Positions 20,517 through 32,699 of a stretch of DNA of 64,000 nt are shown piece after piece. A program made the translations under genes and the position numbers. The stretch is from Siphonodentalium dalli (taxonomy: Eukaryota > Mollusca > Scaphopoda > Gadilida > Siphonodentaliidae). The notes under the pieces were generated by a model that was not told where the DNA came from, did no database searches, and saw only the letters and a program-made list of their open reading frames with translations. The stretch is taken from contig CP136067.1 in assembly GCA_032622095.1 (NCBI GenBank), forward strand, positions 75,480,705-75,544,704, read 5' to 3'. How positions within the stretch are numbered: position 1 is the first letter of the stretch; every line of letters starts with the position of its first letter.

Positions 20517-23260
20517 CTGAAGAAATATTTAACCAAGTTCTTACCTTTCAGGTTTCACCATTCATACCTACACTATCAGATTGTCACTGTAAGTTGAATT
20601 GTACACTCTTCGTCCCCTTTGTAGTAAAAACTAAAACTGACAGGCATAAAAAAGGAACGATTTCAGTCCCCGGGAAATTTAGTTGGCTTGAGACGTCAAA
20701 AGTAAAATTTCAGCATGCTCTTGCATGCCCCACAATCCGAAATGACATAGACAATTTCCAAAAACATGATTACTCTTCACACCAAATAAACGTAGCAACT
20801 CATGATTTACAGAAAATCATTATAAAAACAGCCAATCTTTCCCTGAAATTCAGAACACCAAACTCAAATAAACCCTTTCACAACAAGATGTGGTTTGACG
20901 GTGCACTAAAGGAAAGACGCAAAACACTTGAATTAAAAGATCGCATTATGTCCAACGACCCATACAATAGACCAAAAAGAGACAACTATTTCAAAACTTA
21001 TCGGGTTTATAGAAAATTGCTAAAGACCAAACGCAAACAATTCAGGTCCTCCTTAATTGATAAACTAGACAACATGCGAGATAATAGTCCAAAAAGAATA
21101 TAGGAAATTACTGAAACGTCTTAAAAACGAGGAAAGTGAAGGTGAAATTTCTCCGGAAAGTAACATCGACCACATGTCATGGACTAATCACTTCAAAAAT
21201 CTCAACATATTACATGAGAAATTTACAGAAAGAAACCATGCTTTAGAACTAAATCTAGTAGACTTAGAAAAGCAGAAAACCTTCTCTGAAATTGATTACC
21301 GCATTTCCAATGAAGAGATTAATCAAGGATTGAAAAGCTTAAAAAGCAATAAGGCAGTGGGGCTTGACTCTCTGTCGAACGAAATGTTAAAATCGGGCTC
21401 ACAAGACTTAATCAAATGCTACAACAAACTGTTTAACTTGGCTTTCTCACACAGTGTTTATCCACCAGAATGGACCAAAGGCTATATCATTCCAATTTTT
21501 AAGCAAGGCGATCGCTCAGACCCTAACAATTACAGGGGCATTACCATAAACTCATGTCTATAGGGAAACTATTCAACAAAATCCTCAATGATAGACTGAA
21601 CAAATACTTAGAACAAAATCACATTCTGTCAGACAACCAAGCAGGTTTAAGGAATTATTTTAGAACAACAGACCATATGTTTATCCTTAAATGCTTAATA
21701 GAGCGGTATACCTGTAACAAAGATAATAGACTTTACTGCTGTTTTGTTGATCTGAGGAAAGCTTTTGATACTGTTAATTTTGTGAGGATGCCTGGGTAGG
21801 CATCCTCACAAAATTGATTAATCATAACATTGGTGGCAAGTTTTATGACATAATAAAGAGTATGTACTCAGCTAATGAGATCTCATTTAAAATCAGTAAC
21901 AGGATAGGTCCATATTTTGGCTCCGACCTCGGAGTGAAACAAGGAGTCACATTGAGCCCGACCCTTTTTAATCTCTATGTAAATTATCTCCCGGGTCAAT
22001 TCTCCTCTTGTACAGGTAGAGCTAAATTGGCTGAAAAAGAGGTTGACTGCCTACTTTATGCAGACGACTTGATCCTATTCTCTACATCAGCATTAGGACT
22101 ACAAAAGCGTTTACTCCTTCTCGAAAAATATTGCAATGATTGGTGTTTAAATGTCAACACTTGTAAAACAACAGTACTTATATTCAACAAAAGTGGACAA
22201 CGCATGCAAGGCACATTCTATTACTCCAACCAAGAAATAGAATGTGTTCAAAGTTACAAATATTTGGGTCTAATTTTCCAAGCCAGTGGACGCTTCATAC
22301 AGGGTAAAACAGACCTCTACAACAAATCCCTAAAAGCCTCTTTTAAGCTGAGTAAAATTCTATCGGGTACTACTCCAAATATTAATACAATGCTTCATAT
22401 CTACGATCACACAATAAAGCCGATTTTGTTATATGGTGCTGATATTTGGGGAACATACATTTCAGAATTGGGAGACCCACCTGATAACTCAGTGAAAGGA
22501 TTTAATCCTTTTACCAACTTATACAGGGATCATATAGCTGACAAATCACATCTCCGGTTTTGTAAATATCTTCTTGGTGTTAACAAGAAAAGCTCTAATA
22601 TTGGAGTGATTTCAGAACTGGGACGGTTTCCAATGTATTTTACAATAATTGAGACATTAATTAGTTACTTACACAGGTTGCACCATTGTCCATCAAATCT
22701 ACTATCTGAAGCTTTTAAGTGTATCAAGATTGTTCACAAAAATAACTTCAGAACCGGTTATTGTCCGTAACAAGCTGCGACATATTTTTTTGAATGAATG
22801 GAAGTTCATAAGAAATTCATATATCACGAGTAATGAAGGCAAACCGGATACGTATTTCTCATTTAAAAGGACATTCAAAGGGGAATCATATCATCACTAC
22901 CTAATAATGATATGAGAAAAGCCATCTGTCAACTGAGAATAAGTTCTCATAATCTCAAGATAAAAACAGCACGGCATATTATTAAAAGTAAAAAACCAGC
23001 GAGGCCTTTGATGACATGCACTAGGTGCAACCTAGGCAAAATAGAGAATGAGCATAATTTTATTATAGAATGCCCTCTTTATGATAAACCGAGGCAATTT
23101 CTTTTCAGTAAAATTACCAAATATTGCAAAAAACTTTCTAAAACTTGGTGATGATTCAAAATTTTATTGGCTAATGACAATTGAGAATCTAGATCTGCTG
23201 ATTGAAATGAGCCGGTTTGTCAAAGAAGGCTTTGAAATGCACCAGGCATTTAAGCCCTAA
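20517..23260 (+). pseudogene. Non-LTR retrotransposon ORF2 (endonuclease C-terminus, RT, zinc-finger tail)
   Basis: Order of domains: the end of an APE-type endonuclease (LSDCHC near 20580, the SDH-like motif); a linker with NKMWFDGALKERRK; RT motifs NKAVGLDSLSNEML, PIFKQGD and NNYRGITI (21340-21555); the motif A region CCFVDLRKAFDTV (21737-21775); GVKQGVTLSPTLFNLY; and the catalytic box LYADDLILF (YADD at 22057-22068). The thumb follows, then a CX2CX8HX5C zinc-finger-like tail (CTRC..H..C near 23010-23070). The last coding segment ends at TAA 23258-23260. At least five frame disruptions (about 21095, 21562, 21785, 22765-22912 and 23145) inactivate it. The endonuclease N-terminus is missing. 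The motif order resembles the jockey/I/Ingi-Nimb group; clade is not certain. 3' UTR boundaries are unclear. Confidence 0.9.
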
Positions 23261-24229
23261 CTTCCAAAGCACACTGAGAGGTCTATATGTAAATAGCTAT
23301 ATTATTGATTTCATTCATGTGATATTTAAATTGTTGTTTTATCCCAGCCCTTGCAGTTGGTTAATACTGCTGGCTTAGCACTTGTCTGATTGGGCATATG
23401 TCTTATCTGAATGCATCTGACGTATTAATTCACTGTAATTCCAAACAAATATTATAATTAATCAATTTCAGCTTCATTTAAATATCTCTGACCATAATTA
23501 TGCCAGGTCTATTAAAGCTTTCCTCTTCCCATCACAAGCAAGTATCCATAAGTACATGTAAGTAGACATTTGCCCTCTCAAGACAACTGCTTTGTATCCA
23601 TTCTGTTATCCGTCCTAAAACTGCCTTATTATAATTTTTTATAATATCATATAATAATATTATGCATGTTATTTTTGAATTTGCTTTCATCTGTGTGTAG
23701 TTTGATTATGCACTACATGTTACTATTATATTATATTCTATAGATAAAACACACATTAACTGTTTGCAAGTTTACTTGGCGCCCCGTGCTTTGCTTGAAC
23801 ATCTCCCGGTGTGGTGGATTGCCTTTTGCAAGACCAGTCGATTTCACGTTATTCATTCCCGCGGGATGGGGTGTCCTGTAATGTTCTCGGAAACGACTAA
23901 TATAAGCACAATGCTTGATGTCGAATTCGTTTCATATATTTGTTATATCTCTCATATTGTATTTGTTCATGGAATAATATATATATATATATATTCCTGG
24001 ATTGGATATTAGGGCGACATTCTCTACGAAATAACGCGCATTATATGACTTGCCCGTTATTTCGTTAATTTTCATAATTAGGAGGTCATATTCACGAAAT
24101 ACCGGTCATCTTATTACACATGCGCATCAATATTTCCGCCTAGTGCGGACGAAAATTTATATATAGCTGAAGCGGTGACCCATTAAACCACTGAATATAG
24201 CAGCCTCCCGTTACCTCCCCACAATGAAA
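23261..24229. other. LINE 3' flank/UTR and AT-rich unassigned DNA
   Basis: Probably begins with the 3' UTR of the preceding LINE, but no poly(A) or simple tail clearly marks its end. (TA)n lies at 23979-23993. ACGAAATAACG/CGTTATTTCGT at 24026-24065 is a perfect 11-bp stem hairpin. Confidence 0.45.
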
Positions 24230-24640
24230 CAGGCGTGAACAATACAGACTTCAATGTTCAACAGTCATCAAAACGAAAATCAAAAGAGTCAGGAGACAAC
24301 AGAAACATAATACGTGAAACAACAGAAAACAATACCTCAATCATCAGAAGAATAAACTGAATCTTAATCACTATGGAGAGGCGTGACTAGCCGATTGATT
24401 CAGTCTGGTCAACTCAAGCACCCACCTTCAAGCAATATAGTACCGAAGTGGACCATGCGCTAAGCCGCACCGCAGGTCGATGCCTCACGCGGAACGCCGC
24501 CCCAGCACCACCAGGACTCATATACACCACACGTCAGGGATTGAACCCCACGGCAAAAAGGGTGCCATATTAGGGGATTCTTACCCCTTGTAGTGGTACG
24601 GTAGACATATTCTATCCCGGACATACACGGGGGTATATAA
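24230..24640 (-). repeat. Dispersed repeat, inverted copy of 9160-9600, with tRNA-like B-box
   Basis: Partner of 9160-9600. On the minus strand GGTTCAATCCC (around 24536-24546) matches an RNA polymerase III B-box. The A-box is not evident, so SINE status is tentative. Confidence 0.55.
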
Positions 24641-26952
24641 TGATGTCTTATCATACGTCATATATGCGCACAGCAACTTGTACCGATTACACAACAAACG
24701 ACCATATATTGTGCGATTTTGACTGATAATCCGGGAACGGATTCGCTTCTTCATTTCGTTGTATTTCTTATTATATAAATCTCAGCCACAGCTATACATA
24801 AATAAGCCACAGCGATACATGTTCTTCTACTACATACAGTGGGGAGTACAAAATTTGCACGAAGGTGTGCAGTTTATTTGCATCTGGCATTTTCGGCGAC
24901 CCACCACCCCCAAACCTGCAAAAGAAAAATAATGTTTTAGTTCCAATTTTTTACACACACCCCTCAAATTTCACTAATTTTGATTTAAAACCTCATAAAA
25001 CCCAACTGATATCACTCATATGACTAGGAAATTATGTCCTTTAGTTCGCATGACAGTTTATCCAGTTTAAGAAGCTGTTCTAATTGAAAAAAATATAATG
25101 CAGGCAGATGAGAAGATTGCTTTTCAAATACTGGCTGATAGGCATTGGTCTACCACATACACGTATTGGAGTTTCCAGGTCAGTGTGTGATGAGAGTATG
25201 CCAGGTCTACATGGGTGGCCAAATTCCATACTGCTAGCTAAATGGAAACTCTAATGCATCAGTGTAGTGGTCAAACACAGCAACCCATCAGACGTTGATA
25301 TGTGCAATTAAATTATGCATCCAATTTTACAAAAACAAATTCTGCGTATCCAAGCATAACTCCTCCATATCCAGTGAGATATCATTTCCCCCTGCAAGCT
25401 ATTGCATGAAACGAACATGTGTTTTGGCTATTTGGCTATAATACGTTTTATGCTGATGACATATCAGGACAGTGACCTCAATCTTGAATTCCGAATCACT
25501 GTTGACTATATTTTTAGACATATCCATGTCAGTTGTTAAGCTCCAATTCAACTAGAGTTGACCTATTTTAAAAATAAATACATAGAGAGGATATTTACAA
25601 GGCTGCAATTGGAAATATTATTTTTATAAATTGCTGATATCTGCAAACCTAGAGCAGTGAACAGAATACACACAATAATTTCTAACTATTTCCCGATTAG
25701 TCTGTCAATCAGCCCATTATCTAGAATCTAGCACTATTCCACAACATTTTTGTTAATCTACTGGAGCATCTTCTGTTATACTATTATTATAAAATGACAA
25801 GCAGTCACAATGCCAGACTTGGATAATTAGGTGTTGAGATAGTAACAGCTCATCCGAGTTTATAGACATGCAAATAATTCACTTGCGCTGATGACATTTA
25901 TTTGCTTGTCATTGATAGTCACATTAATGTTCGAGACAGTTGCTCGCTCTTTTTCCGTGCACACGGTGATCTAGGCTTAAATGTCTTAGTTACATCAGGT
26001 CAAGTTTATTATATGACCATTTGTGAACGTTAGGGGTACGTTCGTACACCGGCAAGTATGTTTTTCAGTCATTTCGTCGTATTTATAAAACGATATGGTG
26101 CCAATATATGAACGGAAACATATTACATCTAACTACGTGCGAAGTAAAATGTCTAAAGTTCCACATGTACCTGTAAATAGCATGCAATTATCTCGAAAGA
26201 ATCACTCATACAAGTATTTCAAGGCAAATTCCAGTAGCACAGTTACAAGTGTAACTACAGAAATGGTACTTATCAAGTCGTTCTCTTTGGTAAAGATGCA
26301 TATTATTTGTAGGTTTCCGTTTATATTCTGGCACAACGTGGTTTTCTATGACGAAATTCCTGCAAAACATACCAGCGTATGAACGTGCCAAGAGCCCTAG
26401 TATGGGCAACACTGGGGTCAAATCCCTCCTTCAAATATAAGATGCTGGTACCTTGTAGGTGTGTATAGTTAGAATTACAGCTGTACCCACATAATATTGT
26501 ATATGCATATGTATGAGGATAAACAGTTCAGGTCTGTCCAGTTGAGTCTTATTACGGTCCGCAAGCACGATAAATACTTCCCCAGATACCAGAATCCCTG
26601 AAACCAGCTAATCAGCGGAAGCATTTCATTAGAAAACATTAAGTAGTTTGACAACTAGTAATATGTCTGAATTTGTATCAGCAGTCATTTGTTCAGATTT
26701 CATCAGCAGGCATTTGTTCGGAGCCGCGAAGATGTAACGTGACCTCAACATTTCCATATTACAAGATCATTCTGACGCATAGTGATGCACTATATATTTA
26801 GGCATAGAGCCATAGACACATATTTCATTTTCCTGCTGATGATTAGTTTTCAGTTCACGATTGATGGCGTTACAATTGATGCGATGTCTCACGTGAAGAA
26901 TGTGTGCTTTTCTGATTTGGCAGACACAGGGGCGTCGTGTCTTCGGTAGCTT
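24641..26952. other. Unassigned intergenic DNA
   Basis: Two kilobases without a defensible gene, transposon end or array. The 95-codon plus frame at 26095-26382 is polar and intact but has no motif I recognise, and no convincing splice context. Confidence 0.5.
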
Positions 26953-27665
26953 TAAGTGTCGGCGCACACGATCCAGATTGTGTCCGGTTAAAATCGGGGG
27001 GTCAGCGCACAAGAGTCGGATTTTCACTCCGGTCATATAATCATGCTATGGTCACTGTATAAATAGACAGTGTAGTATATAACCAACTGGTGTGTTCAGC
27101 CTATCCAGCCAGTTACTATAGCTAGTCAATCGATCTATATTTATAATATACGTCGATGGCTAGTAATGGTGGTTTATATTAATATGTATTTCTAAAGACT
27201 AATATTTATTAATAATATTAATAAATTAAATAGTTATAATATTAATAATATATTGAGGTAACGAGCAATAGCCGTAAATTGGCGTAATAGACCTTTCCAC
27301 AGCTGCCGCCCTCTTGTTGCGATTATTATGCAGGCACTCATTTTCTGCCCACATGTCTACCAGCCGTTGTTCTTTGACGATCGATCAGAATTCTTGATTT
27401 AATTTCGAATAGCGGGCGCCGCTAACTATATTCCGACATTTTGAATGAGGTTTTGTATTGGTCGTGCGACGATCGGTCATGTGACAAGCAAAACGCGCGC
27501 GTTGCCATCGTCACGAGCCGGGTTCTTCTGATGAAATCAAACTCAGTGTTACATCGGATCCGACAAAATCCGCTCCATTGTTAGGTACACACGATCCCGA
27601 TTGTCCCCGATTTATCCTGCAGCCGGATTAATCGGGGACAATCGGGATCGTGTGTGCCGACACTA
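26953..27665. mobile_element. TIR element (~710 bp) with an extra terminal hairpin
   Basis: AGTGTCGGCGCACACGATCC at about 26955 is inverted at the right end (GGATCGTGTGTGCCGACACT, ending near 27665). The homology continues through GATTGT and CCG.TTAA, giving terminal repeats of about 40 bp. A third, inverted copy sits just inside the right end: 27584-27612 pairs with 27630-27658 at 28 of 29 positions over a 17-bp loop. Target duplication is not clear. There is no transposase. An AT-rich TTAATAATATTAATAA zone lies inside at 27200-27255. Confidence 0.7.
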
Positions 27666-28090
27666 GTTTGTCTATAGATTCAGTTAAATTGAAACTATAT
27701 TGGTGTCGTTTTGTAATGTTTCATACAATATCGTAAGTTGCAGAACCCAGATGTATCGCGGAAGAATGGGTACTGCTTAGTTGATGTATCTTGGCAAGGT
27801 CTTCAATTTGCCTTCAATTCCGGGTTAACTGAATTTCGTGGCCAATCATGTAGTTAAAGAATGAGAGATGTCCGACGATGCATTTTGCGAGACTGAGTGA
27901 GTGAGTTTTTGATTAATGTGACGTTGTTTAATGTGACATGTTTCCAGCTAACACCTCATCCAACTTAATTCAATATGTTGATTAATACTAAACTTCGCAT
28001 AGCTGTTGACTTGTAATTGTTTTCCGTAAATCGAACTCGTGATTACAATTATCTTAAAGCAACATGGTGATTTACGCTCCAAAATACACC
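27666..28090. other. Unassigned DNA
   Basis: No gene, repeat end or hairpin recognised. It separates the preceding TIR element from the large inverted-repeat complex. Confidence 0.45.
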
Positions 28091-28126
28091 TTTTGACTTT
28101 TTTCTCGGTATCGAAATAGGTCGATA

Positions 28127-29626
28127 CGTGTATGAACTACCTTTCTACGAGCATCATATGTCCCAGAAAGACACATTGGAGTAAAATAAAAGGCCGCTCG
28201 GTCACAGTGTCCCCCGAACCGGTGGCTTCATTTGGAGCGGAGGCTTTGTAGAAGTATACTATATGGATAAGACACTTGTGCATTGTCTCATTACTGACAT
28301 GCATACAAATAACCAAATCTTAAAAAAATTCTTAAAGTCAAAATATAACCTCAAATTGGCACAAAATGAAGAAAATTAAAAGTCGAAAAGCCCATAACTC
28401 TGAGAAAAATCATCGGATCGAACTCAAATTCGAACTTGACCTATATCTTGATATGACTGATTCACATAAAAAACGGTATTTGCAATTAAAGGATCCAAAC
28501 TTGAGATATCATCCGGAAACCGAAAAAGTTAAAATATTCGAACTTGACCTGTACATAGGGCTGATAAACTCACATACCAAATTTGGTTCAGATATGATAA
28601 CACAAACTGAAGTTATCATCCGGAAACCAGAAAATTACAAGATTCTAAGTAGAAAAAGGGCCATAACTCTCGCAAAAATGGGCGGAGCAAACCCATATTC
28701 GAACTTGACCTGTATTTTGGTCTGATAAACTCACCTGTGAAATTTGCTTTTGATTTAATTACCGAAACTAAAGTTATCATCCGGAAACCATTTCCGGACG
28801 GACGCACGGACACACGGGCGGACGCACGGACGGACGGACACCGGCTATTTTAATAGTCCCCCGAAATAGTTTTTTCGGGGGACAACAAAAAGACAACTTT
28901 GCACACGATGTTTGGGATCCTAACAAAAACAGCAAGTTGGATGGCATGGAACAGAAAAGAGCGTTTCGTGTTAGTCTATTCCTAGTATGGTAAAATTAAA
29001 GAGCGTTTCTTTCACTTATGTGCGAAAATTGAAAACAGCTGGAAATTGGCTGTGATCATGGCAAGTATTTTTGAGAGCAGATGAAGCCGGTATATCAATA
29101 GTTCGTGTAATTGTCAACCTATCTTATATCTCCTCCCAAATTACGTAGACAAAATTTGGAAGCTCTAATGAGCCATGCCCGTTTAAACTAGACAAGCATG
29201 GGTAAAGTTGGGCATATACACTTGCATTAACCTTGTCTTCTAAGTTAACAATATCATCTACGTGTAACATATTCCCTTAAATGGACATGGCCCATTCTAT
29301 CGTCCAAATTTAGTATATATAATTTGGAAGGCGGTATAAGATATGTTTACAAATACACGACATATTGATATACCGGCTCCATTTGACTGAAAAATACCTG
29401 CCATGGTCACGGCCACTTTCCAGCTTTTTCAATTTTACGCAGAGAAGTGAAATAAACGCTCTTTATGTCTACCATATCATGAACAGACTAACACGGAACG
29501 CTCTTTTCTGTTCCATGCCGTTCGAATGGATGTTTTTTTTGGGACCCACAGTTAATGATATTATGTATGACTTCAATGTGTCTTTATGTGACATATAATT
29601 CTCGTAGAAAGGTAGTTCAAGTATTT
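28127..29626. mobile_element. Palindromic element (family A) inserted in the left arm of the larger element
   Basis: Arms pair around a centre near 29255. TGAACTACCTTTCTACGAG and AAAGACACATTG (28131-28181) are inverted at 29566-29618. GGCATGGAACAGAAAAGAGC, AAAGAGCGTTTCTTTCACTT, AGCCGGTATATCAATA, CAAATT..CAAAATTTGGA and AATATCATCTACGTGTAAC (28940-29275) are inverted at 29265-29525. The left arm carries a 710-bp insertion (28184-28893) absent from the right arm. The AACGCTCTTTATG block is shared with 1130-1450 and 63660-64000. Confidence 0.8.
28184..28893 (+). repeat. Dispersed module repeat with (GGACG)n tail and terminal hairpin
   Basis: Sits in the left arm of the palindrome and has no counterpart in the right arm, so it is an insertion. 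It contains repeated ~110-130-bp modules with TCGAACTTGACCTGTA, TGATAAACTCAC and TTATCATCCGGAAACC (starts near 28427, 28537 and 28698). A GGACGGACGCACGG simple tail follows (28794-28840), then a perfect 10-bp hairpin GTCCCCCGAA/TTCGGGGGAC at 28856-28883. 'GGGCCATAACTCT' also occurs in the 3055-3530 repeat. The short frames over it are not genes. Confidence 0.75.
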
Positions 29627-29669
29627 ATCTACGGAAGCATGGAGCCGCCACATACAAAAATAAATTCCA

Positions 29670-29780
29670 CCCCTAGATCGGCGTATATACGCCGATTATC
29701 GGCGTAATTACGCGACCACGGCGTATATACGCCGACAATCGGCGTAGTTAGTTACACCGATGGCGATGGTCGCATACAGG
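29670..29780. repeat. Cluster of 16-bp palindromes in the left arm
   Basis: CGGCGTATATACGCCG appears near 29680 and 29729, with degenerate copies such as CGGCGTAATTACGC and CGGCGTAGTTAG. The cluster is mirrored in the right arm at 32713-32805. Confidence 0.8.
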
Positions 29781-30009
29781 ATGAATAAAGAGAAGGAGAC
29801 CAAGTTTCCTGTACATTAACCCACTCATTGGCATAGTTATGCCGAACATCGGCGGAACTACGCCGATAGCGATGGTCACATACAGGGTGAATAAAGACAA
29901 GGAGACCAAGTTTCCTCTCCATTAACCCACTCCTGCCCTACCTGAACATGTGCATTTATGGTCATTAGTGAACTGAGAATGGTGTTTCCCTTGGTCTATT
30001 GTGGGCAAA

Positions 30010-30545
30010 CTTATTTATCAATGAGAATAAAATCAAAACAGGGGTTTGGAGACTGATCAGTTCTTACCGGGGGGGGGGGGGGGGGCAAACCCTTATCTGG
30101 GAACCAAATCCTGCCCTACCTGTTACATTAAGGGCTATATGGGAATAATATATAATCATTTATGTAGTTAATCTTACCATACATGTCCAACCTCAAAATA
30201 TGCATATGCGTAATCAGACAATGCATATTTTGAGGTATAGGGCAGGTATGTGGCAAGGCTGGGCAAACTTGGTCTCCTTTCCAATAGTCACTGTGTATGT
30301 GGCTCAAAACTTTTAAAGAACTTTACTGTCTGAGATGTGGTTTTAAACGAATAAGAAATGTGGTCTGAGTTCATAAATGGTTTTACATGTATATTGTTCG
30401 CATATAGCCCATAAATTAAAGGTAAGTTTCGGCTCCCAAATCTATGAAATTCATGTTTCATCTCCCTGCATGATAAGAATGTATCAGTCTCCAAATCCCT
30501 GTTTTGATTTTATTCATTGCATCTCATCATATTGAAATAGGGTTG
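30010..30545. repeat. Secondary inverted repeat next to the left arm
   Basis: 30010-30095 (AATAAAATCAAAACAGGG, GGAGACTGATCAG) is inverted at 30455-30540 (CTGTTTTGATTTTATT, CAGTCTCCAAAT). The spacer contains TGCATATTTTGAGGTA paired with CCTCAAAATATGCATA at 30193-30237. This suggests a third palindromic layer or a rearranged arm. Confidence 0.65.
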
Positions 30546-30749
30546 AACAAGGCAGAGACGATTCTCAGAAATTAATTATCAGAAATGAATATTTTGAAGT
30601 AGGACAGGTGTGAGGGAAACTTGGTCCCCTTGGCTTTTAGTCACTGTGTGTGGCTCAAAACTTCTAAATAACTGTCTGAGATATGATTAAAAAGGGATAT
30701 TAAGATAAACTACATACAAGACTCTATATTATTCCCATATAGCCCCAAA

Positions 30750-31162
30750 GTTACTCAATCCGATCAGATGGTCCCCATATCATCAACATACAACAACATT
30801 TCTTCAAAATACGCTTTAGTGATCGGAATCGATTGCAACAAAATAATGCTAACAACTGTCAACTATGGTATCAAATTTACCAAAACGTGTTATTTATCAG
30901 CATTTTGTTCAACGAAGTATGGCCGTATTATCACTTGGGTATTCACATTTGGCTGTATTACCACTTGTTTTAGAGTTATCCATCTTCATCCGCAATTTCG
31001 ACCGAGACCATCCGTCTGGCGGAGTTTTTCTGGGCCACTAAATTTAAATAACAAACTTCCAAAATCGATATCTGATCACTCTGAGCTTTGATGTGTGGCC
31101 GGGTTCCTCGACTCGAATCAATATTTTACCCCTCCCCGAGGCCAAAGAAATAGTAATTTAGG
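30750..31162 (+). repeat. Dispersed repeat split by a transposon; resumes at 32409
   Basis: Matches 40090-40545 in inverted orientation. Shared landmarks: TCCGATCAGA.GGTCCCCATA, AACAACATTTCTTC, CAACTATGGTATCAAATTT, TTTGTTCAAC, AGAGTTATCCATCTTCATCC, CGATATCTGATCACTCTGAG and GACTCGAATCAA. The match runs up to TAGTAATTTAGG at 31151-31162 and resumes after the insertion with ATTTAGGAGCGT at 32409. The function of the repeat itself is unknown; its 107-codon frame is not recognisable. Confidence 0.8.
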
Positions 31163-32408
31163 CAGGGGGTCGGAAAAAAGTGACATGACAGTAGGCTGAA
31201 TTTTTTTTCCCGGCTATTGGTTACCCACCCCCCCTATTTGAAGGATTTTTTCTCTCCAATTTCATGCGGGGTACCCACCCCCTTTTTACCTCCAAATATA
31301 TAGTCTCACACCATTTAAGCTCGATGGTAAGTATTACAGTTACACTATTTCCGTTTCTGGTTCTTCTAAGTCATTTCAACTTTTGTAATATCACGAAACA
31401 GGAAGTGGTATAAAAAAAACCCTGGAAAAACCCAAAATAACACACAGAATACATGTGCTGATCAGTAAATTATTGATTGTTTCGTCCCCAAATATTGTCT
31501 GAGGTAGCTCATTATACATGTAAACAAGTATAAAGGCATTAGTGTACCTTCTTTTCATGACAGCAAGTGTAACTTTAGATGTGTCCCATAGTATCACATG
31601 AATGTATGTCAATTATGATTTTTGAAAAAAATATTAGGGCAACACCACCTGGCAATTAACTCTCAAACAAGACAGGTATTCAGCTTAAATCCACCATGTA
31701 TCACAAAACTAATTTTCATTTCCATGAGCTGATTTCTTGGGCTAGGTGCTGTGCTAAGACCTGACACAGGTCAAGCATTCAGACACATACATGTACGTGT
31801 AAATAGAAACTTGAAAATAAGACGGTCGTATGCAGTCTGCAGAATAAGCACCAAGGAGGGTGAGTTTTGTGATGCTACCCAGCATAGTGGGCTATAGTAT
31901 AGCACTACCAAATTCACTATATGTGACCCTCATTCTGTTGCTAGTTATCCATGGTTGGTCGAGACCAAAATAGAATGAGGTCGTCAGAGATTGAATTTGA
32001 TCAGGTATAATGAGTAAATATTAATGCTATAAATGAATAGCTTTTTTCATTTTATTTACATTAAAGTTTATTCATGTGCTACATAACTGTCCATTTTCTT
32101 CTGGAACCAGTAGCATTGGTACATGGCAATGTGATCGGATGTAAAAGGCGAATTCCTGAGAGTTGGTTCGTAATCTAGATTTCTGAGAAGCACCATGCAT
32201 ATATCCACACTAACTACCCCCTAAGCATTTCCCCAAGTGTCATACACACCTTAACAATGATGCTGAACACTGTGAGGCAATTATATTGCGGAAATGTTGT
32301 AAGAGGAAAAAATTGTGACCACTTGGAAAAAAGTTACCTTTTTCGCGGCTGAACCACCCACCCACCCACCCGACCTACTGTATGGCAAAAAGTGAATGAC
32401 ACCCCCTG
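31163..32408. mobile_element. CAGGGGG-ended TIR transposon, 1,246 bp, with 7-bp target duplication
   Basis: Begins CAGGGGGTCGG and ends ACACCCCCTG. ATTTAGG flanks both sides (31156-31162 and 32409-32415). The inverted paralogue at 40090-40545 reads straight through one ATTTAGG followed by AGCGT, so it is the unoccupied site. The interior has GGGTGGG/CCCACCC runs and TTTTTTTTC tracts reminiscent of the 554-bp elements at 17.2 and 63.0 kb. No transposase frame. Confidence 0.88.
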
Positions 32409-32699
32409 ATTTAGGAGCGTTAAATCACATTGTTTACCTTTAATGTAAAAGGTAGGGCAGGTCTCGGCTCCCAAATATATAAAAATAAAAACCTGTTTTT
32501 ACCCCCCCCCCCCCGATAAGAATTGATCATTCTCCAAGCCCCTGATTAGATTTTATTATTTGTATATCATCATTGAAAAATAAGTTTGTCCACAATAGAC
32601 CAAGGGAAACATCATTCTCAGTTGACTATGCATATGTTTGCGTTGGGCAGGAATGGGTTAATGCAGAGGAAACTTGGTCTCCTTGTCTTTAATCACCCT

